This document shows, one piece after another, positions 24,526 through 35,577 of a stretch of DNA of 64,000 nucleotides. Below the pieces are notes generated by a model. The model searched no databases. It worked only from the letters and a program-made list of their open reading frames with translations, and was not told where the DNA came from. Position 1 is the stretch's first letter, and every line of letters starts with the position of its first letter. The translations under genes were made by a program, and so were the position numbers. The DNA is from Castanea sativa (taxonomy: Eukaryota; Streptophyta; Magnoliopsida; Fagales; Fagaceae): positions 46,191,335-46,255,334 of the forward strand of contig NC_134018.1 in NCBI RefSeq assembly GCF_040712315.1, read 5' to 3'.

Positions 24526-26859
24526 ACATCTTTTATTATTATACTCAACTATTATTTTTCACATATTTCAATAAAATAAGAGAAGAAATTTTACAGATTT
24601 AATGAGTATGAGATAGGAATTGGTGCATTGGTATATGGAATGGGAAAATTATTGTGTACTTCCGGAGTACCAAAAATTTGTACTTCCTCCTCTCACATAA
24701 ATGGTAGGTTCTATTAATTAAATTCATGGTGGAACCCACCATACATGTGAGAGACGGGAGTACGCATTTACAGTACTTTGGGAATACCTAATAATTTTTC
24801 GAATGAGAAAATTATTGAATAATTAATGCATTAGTAGATGCATTATACCAACAAATTTTTTTTTTTTTTTGTTTATTTTAGGTGAAACTATGCTGCGAGT
24901 CCTTAAAGTTTGCATGCTATGCGCAATTAATTCCCAAAGTTTTAAGTAAGCGTTATTGGTCTTTAAAGTTTTAAAAATGAGCATTATTAGTCACTTTGTT
25001 AACATCTGTTCTATTTTATTGGTTATATATATGATGGAACAATGATATGCATTTTTAATGACGTGACAATTGTTTTTAGTATTAAAAAAATTACATGTCA
25101 CCAAATACACCACCCACTTCACTTGCCACTACCTCAAGTCCGCCATAATCTCCAGTTCCACTGCTTGATCCAATCAATACTTTCATCTCCCTCCTTGACT
25201 CATAATTTGTCACATAATAATTTTCTTTTTTTCTCTTATAAATTAACTAGAGTTAAAAAAAAAAAAATCAATCACATCTTAAGTTGTGATAAGCCTTTAT
25301 GTTAGAACTTAGAACATATTTATATATATATGAATTTTTTTTTATCAATTATAACAGTTAGTAAATAAAATAGCAATATCTAACAAATAATTCGGTTAAC
25401 TCGAAGTGCACGACAGGCTTTAATAGTAACTAAAAAAACAGAATCAAAGATCTTCCAAACGTAATCCAACAAGAACAAGAACAAGAACTACCCAGCAATT
25501 ATTGTAGGAGGGAAGTAGGAACAGGGAAAAAAAATTCTATTAAAGATTTAGTGGGCCAACTCCAACATGACAAAGATTAAGAAAAACGTACTGTACTGAA
25601 GCCCAACTTCATTCGATTTTAGTACTCATCCAAAATGCAAAATCACCCAACCTAAAAACCATAAAAGATTTTCTATGTCTACCAAAAACAATAAAGAAGA
25701 TTTTCTAGTACACGTGCAATATATATATATATATATATAATTAGTTATTTACTATCAGTCAGTTCGTGTAACATGTTAGATTTTCTTGCATAAAAAAGAA
25801 AAAAAGAAAAACTTGGATTTTCTAGTACACGTGCAGTGCCCAAAAAACCAAATTGACTTCATATTTTTTTATGGGATTTTTTTTAAGAAAAGAAAAAAAA
25901 AAAACCAAGAGAGGGCAAAGACTTTACAGTGACAGCATTGCGGTCACATGATTATGGAACCCAACTGAGCTTTATTATCATATGTTGGATTAAGATCCTT
26001 TAAAGTTTATAGATTACTCTATCACATAAAGTTTCTTAAATTTTGACATTTCCTTTCATACCATTCGTATTTAAAGGTCTAGATTATGTCAAGTCAGAAT
26101 TCAACTAACAAGCCCGTTAAAAAAAAAAAAATTGCCGCAGTACCAAGTCATTCTTTCTTTTTTACACGGTTAGTGAAATATCCAAATTTTGAGTCCAAAT
26201 TTTTCTCTATGGTGATGCAAAGGTTTGGAAAGTGTTTTGGATGATTGAAGAGCGATGGAGTCTTGGCCGGAAACTTTTGATATTTTCTCTTTTTAGAAAC
26301 GTTAACATTAATGTGAATGTTAACAATTAATTGGGTTTTTTTTGTTTTTAAAAACTACTAGCCTTTGAGTACCCTACTTTTTTGGGTAAATATTAATAAT
26401 TTGTATCTATTATAATTTGAAAAATATATTTTTTAAACAAATAAAAAAGGATAAAATTTAGAGATAAGCAAAAGTTATAATTTATTTTTTAAAAGTGGTG
26501 TAGGAAAAGTTTGGGAAGGAAAAATAATATGAAAGTGAGGGAAAAGAAGGATAAATTCTAGGAGTACTCTTAGTTTTTTTTAATTTTAAATTGGGGCTGT
26601 TTTACTTTTATTCGGATAAAAAAGACTAAATTTTGGGGAATAAAAATATGAACGTGAAGGAAAAAAAAAATCCTAAATTTTAGAAGTTTTTGTTTTGAAT
26701 TTAAAATAAAATTTATTATTTGACATTTATAGCTCTATTTCTAAGATAAGTTATCATTCATTAATGATGGTATTTTTAAACCACATAAAAAGTTTTTTTT
26801 TTAGGAAACCACAGTACTTATTAGAACATATAAGTGTTAAATAGCATAAAATAAATAAA

Positions 26860-27400
26860 TAGATTATTTTATAGAGTTTATTAGTCGAATGCTGACTTGT
26901 TGGACTAAGGAATCCTAGCTTGATCCCATATTTTGTGGTTTATATCAGTCTAAACCCCTAGCTCATCGCTCTTTGCCACTGATTCACACAAAAGTTCTCT
27001 CTCTTTCTCTGATACTATTGTTCTTGCTTTCGTGTTTGATCGATTTCATTTTTGAAACTTATATTATCATTGATAATGAAATGTTGGTATGATTGAGTTG
27101 TATCGCTCTTTGCCACTGATTCACACAAAAGTCCTCTCTCTTTCTCTGATGCTATTGTTCTTGCTTTCATGTTTGATCGATTTCATTTTTGAAACTTATA
27201 GTATCATTGATAATGAAATGTTGGTATGATTGAGTTGTAAAGGAGGTTTTTTTTTGGGGGGGGGGGGGGGGGGGATTTGTTTTCTGGGTATTTCTTTTTT
27301 CCTTGGGAAAGTACCAAATTTTGATATGGATATATGTAAGGAATGGTTTTTTTTTTTTTTTTTTGGTTGGGGTTTTGTTTTTGGTTATAATTACTAAGGG
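26860..27400 (+). pseudogene. Orphan copy of PUR4 promoter/leader with a doubled 137-bp leader
   Basis: Matches 58190-58550, the region just upstream of PUR4. The segment starting 'tcgctctttgccactgattc' occurs twice in direct tandem, at 26966-27102 and 27103-27239, with few differences; upstream of the real gene it occurs once. A run of 19 G (27256-27274) follows where unit 2 has a T-run and GGGG. Homology ends before the acceptor and coding exon, so no PUR4 protein can come from it. It still points towards unit 2 and PUR4. Confidence 0.82.
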
Positions 27401-28247
27401 CATATGTTAGTAAACCATGATTTTTTTTAGAATTTTCAATTTGCTTTCATTTATGCGCTACAAAGTTAAGATGAATTAAGTGGAAATATATTGATAAGTA
27501 GGATTCAAAATGAGAAAATTTACAAAAAAACAAAACTAGTCCTTATTTATTGAAAGATGGGGCTACTTGCTTTAAAAGGTTTGGTCATGTTCAATGGAGA
27601 AAGATTAATGCACTTATAAGAAATAGTGAGTTGATTCTAGTTGAGGAAATGTTAAAAAAGGAAAGGGAAAAAAAAGTAGAGGAAAACCAAAAATCACATC
27701 AGTGCAATTGAGAAAATAACATAAAGTATGACTTTAGAGTAAAATTAAGGAAAATAATACATGTTGGCCGATTATAACTAATCTTTTGAGGATTCATAGT
27801 TGACTTGAAAATTGTGGGACTAAAACTTTGATGTTGTTGTTTGTAAAGCTCAATGACCTATCATTAACTAAAATAACTTAAATTAACTTAAGTTTACACA
27901 AATTTTAACCAAAGTCTAATTAAAAGAAATCTCTCTATATAATATTAGGCACATTATATGAGAGTTGTGAAATTATATAATAATTAGTCATTTAATTATT
28001 ATATTCCAAATATTAGGTGAAAATCATATGATAACATTGTTTCTCAAAATGAGATTTTATTGTAAAGTTTTAAAAATATTTAAAAAATAATGTTTTGATT
28101 TTTCAAGAGTTCATATGAATAAAAGAAGTTTAAATATTAGAATATTCTACATATCATAAGATTTTTTATTCAATGATAATAGATTTTACCAGTTAAACTA
28201 ACTGAAATCCACTTACACTATGTAACTAAATATAAGTATTATAAGTG

Positions 28248-31014
28248 TGTTAGGGTACTTTTTTTTTACACCTAATTCTATTTGAGTACCACCTATTTAT
28301 ATCATTAACAAGTTATTGGGTTTTCCCAAATATTTTTTGCTCTATTATTCCATTAATCACAAATATTCCGTATCTCATTATTTAAATTGGGTCATGATAT
28401 AAACTATCACAAAAAGCCCAAAAACTCATATTTTATCCAATTTTATTATCATTATTCAGCTAAGCCTAAAACCGGCCCTATGAACCCAATACACACATTA
28501 TATTCTATTTAAAACTCAAGAATACTTATGCTTGACAATATTCGAAAAGCCCATGATTCAAGTCCATGGCCAAACAATTTTATCAATGAAATTCAAATCT
28601 ATGATCAAAGCCCATGATTTAAACTTATGGCAATATCCAAAGCTCAATTCTCATTGGCAACATCTAAGTCCAATTTTCATTGGCAACATCAAAGCCCAAT
28701 TCTCATTAGCAATATCAAAACCCAATTCTCGCTAGCAATATTTAAAGTCCAGTTCTCATTGGCACTATTAAAAGCCCAAGTTAACTACTTGACACTATTT
28801 TATCGAAAGCCCAAGATTATCAATACTTGGCAAAATACTACATCATAATTATTTCACTTAAAAATACTTTAGATTCTTAAACCTATTACTATAATATTAC
28901 AAGCTCATGGAATTTATGAATTATCTATTTTCAAAACCCATGGCAATCATCTTATAACAACCCATGGAAAGTTATTATTAGACCCATGACATTTATTTAT
29001 TTCATGTTATAAACTCATGTTCACTATCTATCTTACATAACAACATTCATAATATTTATTACCAAAACTCATGGTAATTATTCATCCTACATGTCCATTA
29101 TGATTATCTATAGAGAAACTCATGAGTACATCACATTATTCCATTATAGTGGTTGTTACCATATTTATTTAAAACTCATGGTAAATATTATTCTCAAGAA
29201 CAATATTGGAGGTCATTATTTAAAAAAGCCCCAAAGAAAAATATCATTTACAAAGTAATCCATAGTAAAAATTATGAGAAACTAAACAAGTTGTTATTTA
29301 AAGCTCATGGGAACTAATACCCAAAATCTATCATAAATATTTATTAAAGCTCATGGATTCATTTTATTTATACTAACAATTAAAGCCCATGAGGAGTAAA
29401 AAACTCATGGCAAAGCATGTCTTTAATGCCCATTTTGTAGGACCAAGAATCTCATGGAGTAGGGACCAAGCCCAAGCAAAGAGAGGGCCATATGACCCAA
29501 CTAAAAGTGCTGAAATGGAGCAAAGTTCCAGCCCAAAAAAGTCCTCAGCAAGAGGCTTGAGAGAGGGCAACCAACCCTTATTCATCCCTAACCAAAAAAC
29601 AACTAGAGACCCCAACAAGAGAACCAAGCCTTTGAGGATGAACTACGGGCTGTCCCATCAGTTTTCTGCCACCCTCTGCTTGATGTGAACAGTGCTAGGG
29701 AGCTGTCATATTAGTTGTAGTCTAAAGGGTGATCAAACTCCATCATCTTCCTCAAAGTTGTACCTCTAGCGGAAGAAGAGCTGAAGCCAAGTTATCCAAA
29801 CTTCAACAAATTGATGTTATAAATGTCAAAAACGTTCAAGACATGATTTATGTACCAAGCCCATAAATCCTAAAGGGAAAAAATTGGGAACATGTGGTTT
29901 GGAGGGCATAAAGGGATCTCCAGTGGAGCCCCCTGAAGTGAACTAAGAATTTGACACCTGGCTTAGGGTGTTGAATCTTACTTCTTGGGGACCAAATCTC
30001 AGTTGTAGCATTAGGATTCGTTCTTGATACACGCCATAATCATATTGATTCAGCTCAGCCTAGAAATCATGACATTAAATGCAAAGTACTCTAAAAGCCC
30101 ATAATTAACCAAAGAAGCAAGACAGCCCCAAAAACAAATCTCTCATTTTTAGGCCAAATCCAAGTTATTACTTCAGCTAGCCTGCTCCTCTGAATCAAGC
30201 TTACGTTTTTTTGGATTCTTGTTAATTAATGCTTCTCTAAACTCCATTATAAAAGTATAAACACTTAGCCCACAAACAGGACAGCTACCCCCCTCTGAGA
30301 CTTTGGATTCGTTTGCCATTTTTGCTGGTAGTTTAGCTCTCCTTAAGCTCACCACTCATCATCTTTAGCCTACACTTATCTAATGCCATATATTCTTTTC
30401 CCCCCTTTTCACACAATGACAACCCATAAATGTCTCTCAACTAGTCATAAATAGACCACTCACAAAAAGCCTTGATCTTGGTGTTAATCCCATCTCACTC
30501 TCTCAAAATAGCCCACATTCTTCCTTCATTCCATCCTATTTTTCCTCTTTTATTTGTAACAATGGAGTCTTTAATCATTATTTATTATTATTATGATGAA
30601 GGATATAATGTATTTGTAAAATTTTAATTTTTCCCTCACATTGATGTAATAATGGCTGAAAGTACTATAAATTCCCCTAACCGAGACACACAAGGACCCC
30701 CAGGACTGAATACCTTCATAAATTTATTTAATCATTAACTTTTGAACTTTTAAGTGTAATTTCACCTTTACTGCTAGAGGACTGATTTGAACTATGATGT
30801 TGTAAAAATGACTAATAATATAACAAATTAACAACAATAACATGTTTATTGTGCTTTATTATTGTCTTCTTGTTAGGGTGCAGCCTCCATATCTTGCTTG
30901 GGCGGACTTACACAACATCAAAAGCCTTTGGCCTTTATTCCAAAGGTCCATTGTCGAGTTTCGGCTTGGCTACCCCATATTCTATTTGGGAACATCAAAA
31001 TTTTCCCCTCAACA
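28248..31014. mobile_element. Long solo LTR (about 2.77 kb)
   Basis: Begins TGTTAGGG and ends CCCTCAACA. It interrupts unit 2 exactly where unit 1 is continuous (23816). Flanks AAGTG (28243-28247) and GAGTG (31015-31019) are a 5-bp target duplication with one change. A TATA-like CTATAAATTCCCC lies near 30665, leaving about 350 bp for R-U5, as expected in an LTR. No gag or pol was found. The left part is built of short repeats. Confidence 0.7.
28636..28782. repeat. Tandem array, ~30 bp unit, about five copies
   Basis: Repeats of the form 'aaagcccaattctcattggcaatat', each differing at a few bases. They are followed up to about 29410 by looser recurrences of 'aaa-ctcatgg' or 'cccatgg'. They lie in the U3 side of the solo LTR and encode nothing recognised. 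Confidence 0.8.
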
Positions 31015-31155
31015 GAGTGTATGATATAATTTTACAATGGATCACTTTTTAAATACTTAACATTATGTTTTTAGTGAGATTCTATTACATAAGTGTTAAA
31101 ATACTAAAATACTACTTCCAAAAAGGGGACATATAACTTATAATGAAATATATTA

Positions 31156-31759
31156 TGATGATGCAAAGAAAATCAGTAGGCTGGATGCTTCGGGTTTCAA
31201 AGGGTTAGCGATTGATTGGAAGGCTTGAAAAAAGAAAACACAATCAAAGGTGACTAGGGTAGACCGGCCAAAGACCCTCCGATGCCAAAGTTAGTTTCTT
31301 TCTTTTATTCTAGAATTCCAGCTTTTCAAGAGTTGTTTTTAACTTACCTTCACTTGATGTGAATGAACGTTTATATAGTGTGGTCTTGAAGCGGTTATTT
31401 GTCTCATAACTTCTCCTATAAATGAGAAGGTCAGGGGATTCAAGGTTAACTTCCACAACCGCTATAGGAGTTAGAACATTTTATTTCCTATAACTGTTAT
31501 GGAAGCTAAGTCCTGCGAAGGAAGTTATAATGGTGAATCAAGGCCTAAATCATGCCTCCAAATAGTGACACGTGGTCCAATTTAGTTCTTGTAAATTTTT
31601 TGGAATTATTCCAAGTGTTAGAGCTCGTCCAAGGGTTTTCCTTATGGACAAGCCACATGATTATGGATGACCGTCCTGACAAGGGAAGCCATTCTTGCCT
31701 TCTTGCCCTGGACAACCCCTATGGACGAGTTAGAGTTTGTCTATTTTTGCTCACTATCA
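31156..31759 (-). repeat. Gypsy 3' LTR
   Basis: 604 bp, paired with the 618-bp LTR at 53575. By eye about 40 substitutions separate the two, nearly all transitions, plus a ~15-bp indel near the inner end of the minus-strand U3. Confidence 0.95.
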
Positions 31760-32182
31760 GTTGCCCCTTTGTCCAAGGGTCATCCAATGCATCATAGAAT
31801 TTACTGATGTCCTTGAATTCGTGCCTTAATGTTGATGGTTATACATTGTGTCACATGTCATCATCTCTTTGGTTGACCTTATGTGGTCCAATTTGTGCCA
31901 CGTGTCATGATTTTGTTGGAGGCCTGTCTCGTCGATTTGTTTTTCCAAGGAAAACGCCACGTGGTGTCTTCTGATTGGTTGTGTCGTTTTAGATACCAAA
32001 CTTCGTTGCCTATAAATAGTGGAATTCCTCTCCTACCCTTCGCATTTTTTCAAATTTTCTCCTTGACATTCGTCGTCCAGAGTCTCGTTTAGAAGTGTTT
32101 TCGCGTCCTTAGTTTTCCTTAGTCTAGAGCCAGGTATTTTTCTTCATACTCGTCTTTAGGTTTTCCTTAAGTTTTCTTCGAA

Positions 32183-34390
32183 ATGTCTGAAATTGTTGTC
32201 TCTTCGTCTAGTAATAGTGTTGATAAGGAGATAGACGAGTATCACGACTTAACTAGCTGCAATGGTTCTAGTAGTATTAGTAATAGTAGTAGTGGGGGAA
32301 ACTCCACAGACGAGGAATACATCTCTGGAGTTCTTGGGGTTCCTTTAGAAGTTTTTCAAGAACAACTTAGGACGAGGGCAGCGTCTAGGTCTGGGGCCGG
32401 TCCTTCGAGTGCTCCCTCGTCCACTCCTTTGGACAATATTGAGACAATATACAGTTGTGCTGTGGGAGTCCACTCTCGGATGGACGAGAAGAAGTTATCG
32501 TCCCTTAGGAGTTGGTACCAAATTCCAGATGATTTGAACCCTAGGTTGGCTATTTGTGAGGAGTGGTGTTGCCAACCTTGTTTTGGTGTAGGTGTTTATG
32601 AGGCTTACCTTTTAGGAGATCTTAGGTTGCCTCTTAACACTTTTGCTAGGGAGTTACCACTAGACTAGGTTTAGGGTTGTGTTAGTTTAATCCCAATGTG
32701 TGGAGATTATTCGTCTCTATGCAAAGTTTGTGGAGAGAGGTGTTTGAAGGGGATCGTCCTCTCATTGTGGAAGAATTCCTTTACTGTTACAATCCCCCTG
32801 AAATTAACCAATCCCTTGGCTTTTATCAATTCATAGCTAGGGGGAAAGATTGTAGATTAATAAAGTCTCTGGTTACGTCAAATAGGAACTGGAAGACGGA
32901 GTTTTTCTTTGTCTCTGGTTTTTGGGCAGGACACCCTGTTGAGGTTGGTAGGGATCCTTTTGCCCCATATACTGGAGAATTAGGGAACCTTCGTCCCGAA
33001 GGTATGCCTATTATCATTATTTTATTATTTTTACTATACATGTGGTTTTATAATTATCTAACCATTTTTTTTGCAGGTGTTAGACGATCGTCCTTGAGCA
33101 AGTTTTATCTTGGACATATTCAAAAGGCTCATCTATACCCTGAGAGGGATTTCGATTCCCTGGTTTCTCTTCAACGTTTTGCTACGTGGGGACTTGGTCC
33201 TGAGCCCTCCCCTGAGGCTTTAGCCAATGAACTTACAGTCCGTCGACGTAATTTTTTACCTTGAAAAATTTGTTTTGATGTCATCTTTTGAAATGATTCT
33301 AAAAGTTTTCCTTGTAGAGATGGCTACTATGAAGGAGAATAAAGGGAAAGAGGTAGTGGATGAGGCCGCTAGGCCAGACGCTTAGTCTTAGTCTCAACCT
33401 CGTCCTTCTATTGGAGACAAAAGGAAGAGCTTGTCCAAGATGCTAGACTTGGGAAACTTCCCTAGTCATCAAGGGCATAAGAAGGTGAAACATGGGTCGT
33501 CTAGGCCTGAAGTTATCAAGCCAAACACCGTCCCTCCTACCTCCCAAGTGCTGCCCGTCCAAGTTCTTGATGTGGACGTGCCTAAACCTGCTGGTATTAC
33601 CCCGTCCAAGACCACTACTCTTGCTTCATCTCAGCCTCGTCCAAAGGTTCCCATGAACATTATTGAGAATGAGGACTTAGCCTTGGAGAGGTTTGAAAAG
33701 TCAGTGACTGAAGAGGACGTGGCTGCGTGCTATGATATGTCCTTGAAAGAATTTGAATACTGTTGTTCATGATCTCTTCAAGGTATGTAACCTTACATTT
33801 ACCTCGTCCTGTCATTCTATTGTTATTATTATTTTTTTTAATAGGACTTTTAACCATTTGCGCAGGCAATGTCAAAGTTCATCGCGGTGTCCAAGCAGAC
33901 CACAAAGATAGACAAGGAGAGGGCCAAGCTTGAGACAAAGCTTTGGCAAGTTAAGGATGATTGTAGAGGTTGGGCTGAAGCAGCGGGCAAGGCTAGGGAC
34001 GAGGTTAAGGAGCTAAAGAATCTCGTCGAGGAGCTGAAGGCTGACATTGTTAAGAAGGATACTCGTCTTGATCATTTTCAGAAGAGGAATAATGAGCTAA
34101 GTACCCTTCTCAAGGATGCCAAAAAGACTGCTGTGGAGGAGTTCGGAGCTTCCAGCCAGTTCACTGACCTTCTGGACCCGAACTATGTTGCTGGCTTTGA
34201 AGATTTTCACATGGACGCTATTGAACACTTTCTTGAAGTTGATTTTAGCTCCATCAAACTTCAGCTTGGTGGCGCTGCTAGCTCCCTCCTCCAAACGAGT
34301 TCTGAAGATGTCAATGTTGAAGACGATGCCTCCACACAGCCAGCCCAGGACAAGCCCAAGACTGGGGAGAACCCCTTAGAAAAAGCATGA
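32183..34390 (+). pseudogene. Antisense intron-containing gene carried by the gypsy element (PF04195-like, coiled coil)
   Basis: Lies between pol and the 3' LTR on the strand opposite to gag-pol. Exon 1, 32183-32665, is Ser-rich and acidic. Exon 2, about 32680-33001, has a WREVFEGDRPL and a WKTEFFFVSGFW motif typical of plant 'putative gypsy type transposon' proteins. An intron (GTATGCC to TTTTTTTTGCAG, 33002-33076) leads to exon 3, 33077-33249. A second intron ends TTGTAG near 33332, and exon 4 is 33333 to about 33779. A third intron ends GCGCAG (33865), and exon 5, to 34390, encodes a coiled coil followed by an acidic tail. Breaks: a frameshift and stop after 32665, two TAG codons (33383, 33389) in a Gln/Ser stretch, and a frameshift near 33765. 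Function unknown; related antisense ORFs are known in Retand/RIRE2-type elements. Confidence 0.75.
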
Positions 34391-34808
34391 TAAGTTTTAT
34401 CAGTTTACTTCTCTCTTTATTTATTTATTTTTTTAATAGGAGGTTCGTTGTTTTGGACCATTCAAATTTATTCAAGTACATTTATCTCGTCTATAGTTTT
34501 TGCGACGAGCTTTCAAACAACTGCCTTCTAGGCTTTAACCTATGAGGGTTTTTGGACGATGGTCGTCTACCCTTTTTTAAATTTCATGAATGAATGTTTA
34601 CTTTCATTGCTTTACTTGTTATTGAACATTTTGTTGCTTGGACGAGTTTATCTTTTGTTTGCATCATCCACGTTATATTAGTTTTTCAGTGGTCCGTCCG
34701 CTATTTTGCTCATTCATATTTAGGCCTTCATATTCAAACGTGTTTGCCATTCCTTGAATTTTACAAGTACAGCTCATCTTATAAATGGTGTTGCGTTTAC
34801 CAGCTTTA
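34391..34808. other. Gypsy internal spacer downstream of the antisense gene
   Basis: Contains no recognisable coding domain. 'cgtc' and 'gacgag' phrases typical of this gypsy element continue until the copia LTR-like sequence begins at 34809. Confidence 0.5.
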
Positions 34809-35577
34809 TGTTAGGGTTTATGCTCTAAAATCCAATTTATTGGCATGTAATAAACAATTAAATTGTTTAATTATATAAGACTATTTATAAATGAACTAAT
34901 GAGACATTATCTTAGCCCATGAGATGCATTGTATGTGATTTAGTCATAGAAGATGTAAATCACAAGTTCTTAGTAAACTTAGAAGTTTAGTTCGTAGTCG
35001 GTGATAAAATTGGACGTTTCATCTGCGAAAACTATAACATATCAACTAAGATGATTTGTCTTGATAGTGGAAATGGAGATTTCTAGTTGATATGTTGATA
35101 TATTTTAAGAGTTAAGACATATTGAACAGGACCGTTGTGAGATTTATTATTCATTTGACAGTTGTTAGGAGAATAATAAATCTCACGACTTCTATTTACA
35201 TGAACTCTTAATCTTGAGAGAATAATGGACCTGGTCATGAGATGTAGGTTGCTTTGATATATCAGGAGTGAGATCTATTAGTTACGGTCAAAACCTCAGT
35301 ATGTTGGGTAGCCACATTTAGTGTTGATGGAACATATATTTTCAAGATGAAATTCATAGTCTCTTAACGGAGATACAAAATATTCCCTTGAGATAAGTTT
35401 AATGGGTTTGGTTATTCAAAGAGTTGGGCCCAACCACTTTAGTAAGAAGTTACTTAAGTATATATTTATGGAATTGGATTTCATAAATATATAATGAATA
35501 ACATAAATGATTAAACCGGGTACTCAAGGATTAAACCGGGTACTCAAGGATTAAGATTACTGCTTATATTGTTTCTT
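34809..35577. mobile_element. Copia-type LTR-like segment of a different family
   Basis: Starts TGTTAGGGTTTATG, a common copia LTR start. It includes a 19-bp stem with one mismatch (35134-35152 pairing with 35171-35189) and ends with a doubled 20-bp motif 'attaaaccgggtactcaagg' at about 35510-35549. It does not match the LTR at 38793, which begins TGTTGGATATT. The right border is only an estimate. Confidence 0.4.

Larger units (their letters stand above)
23009..27424. repeat. Tandem duplication, unit 1 (upstream copy)
   Basis: Colinear with unit 2 (27425 to about 58540 after removing insertions). Anchors: 23009-23900 matches 27425-28247 plus 31020-31155; 23950-24160 matches 54197-54410; 25042-26340 matches 54890-57560; 26860-27390 matches 58190-58550. 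Homology stops near 27394, inside what is an intron of the PUR4 leader in unit 2. Unit 1 carries its own MITE insertion (24161-24516). Confidence 0.88.

Noticed and set aside
27256..27274. Run of 19 G as a quadruplex regulatory element
   Set aside because: Long homopolymers arise by slippage; the paralogous place before PUR4 has a T-run with only four G, so no conserved role is indicated.
28636..28782. Regular ~30-bp repeats that look like a CRISPR array
   Set aside because: Repeats are contiguous and diverged, without distinct spacers, in a plant LTR. It is a simple tandem array.
29389..29688. 99-codon frame with plausible composition
   Set aside because: Inside the long solo LTR; no family match, and the minus strand is equally open.
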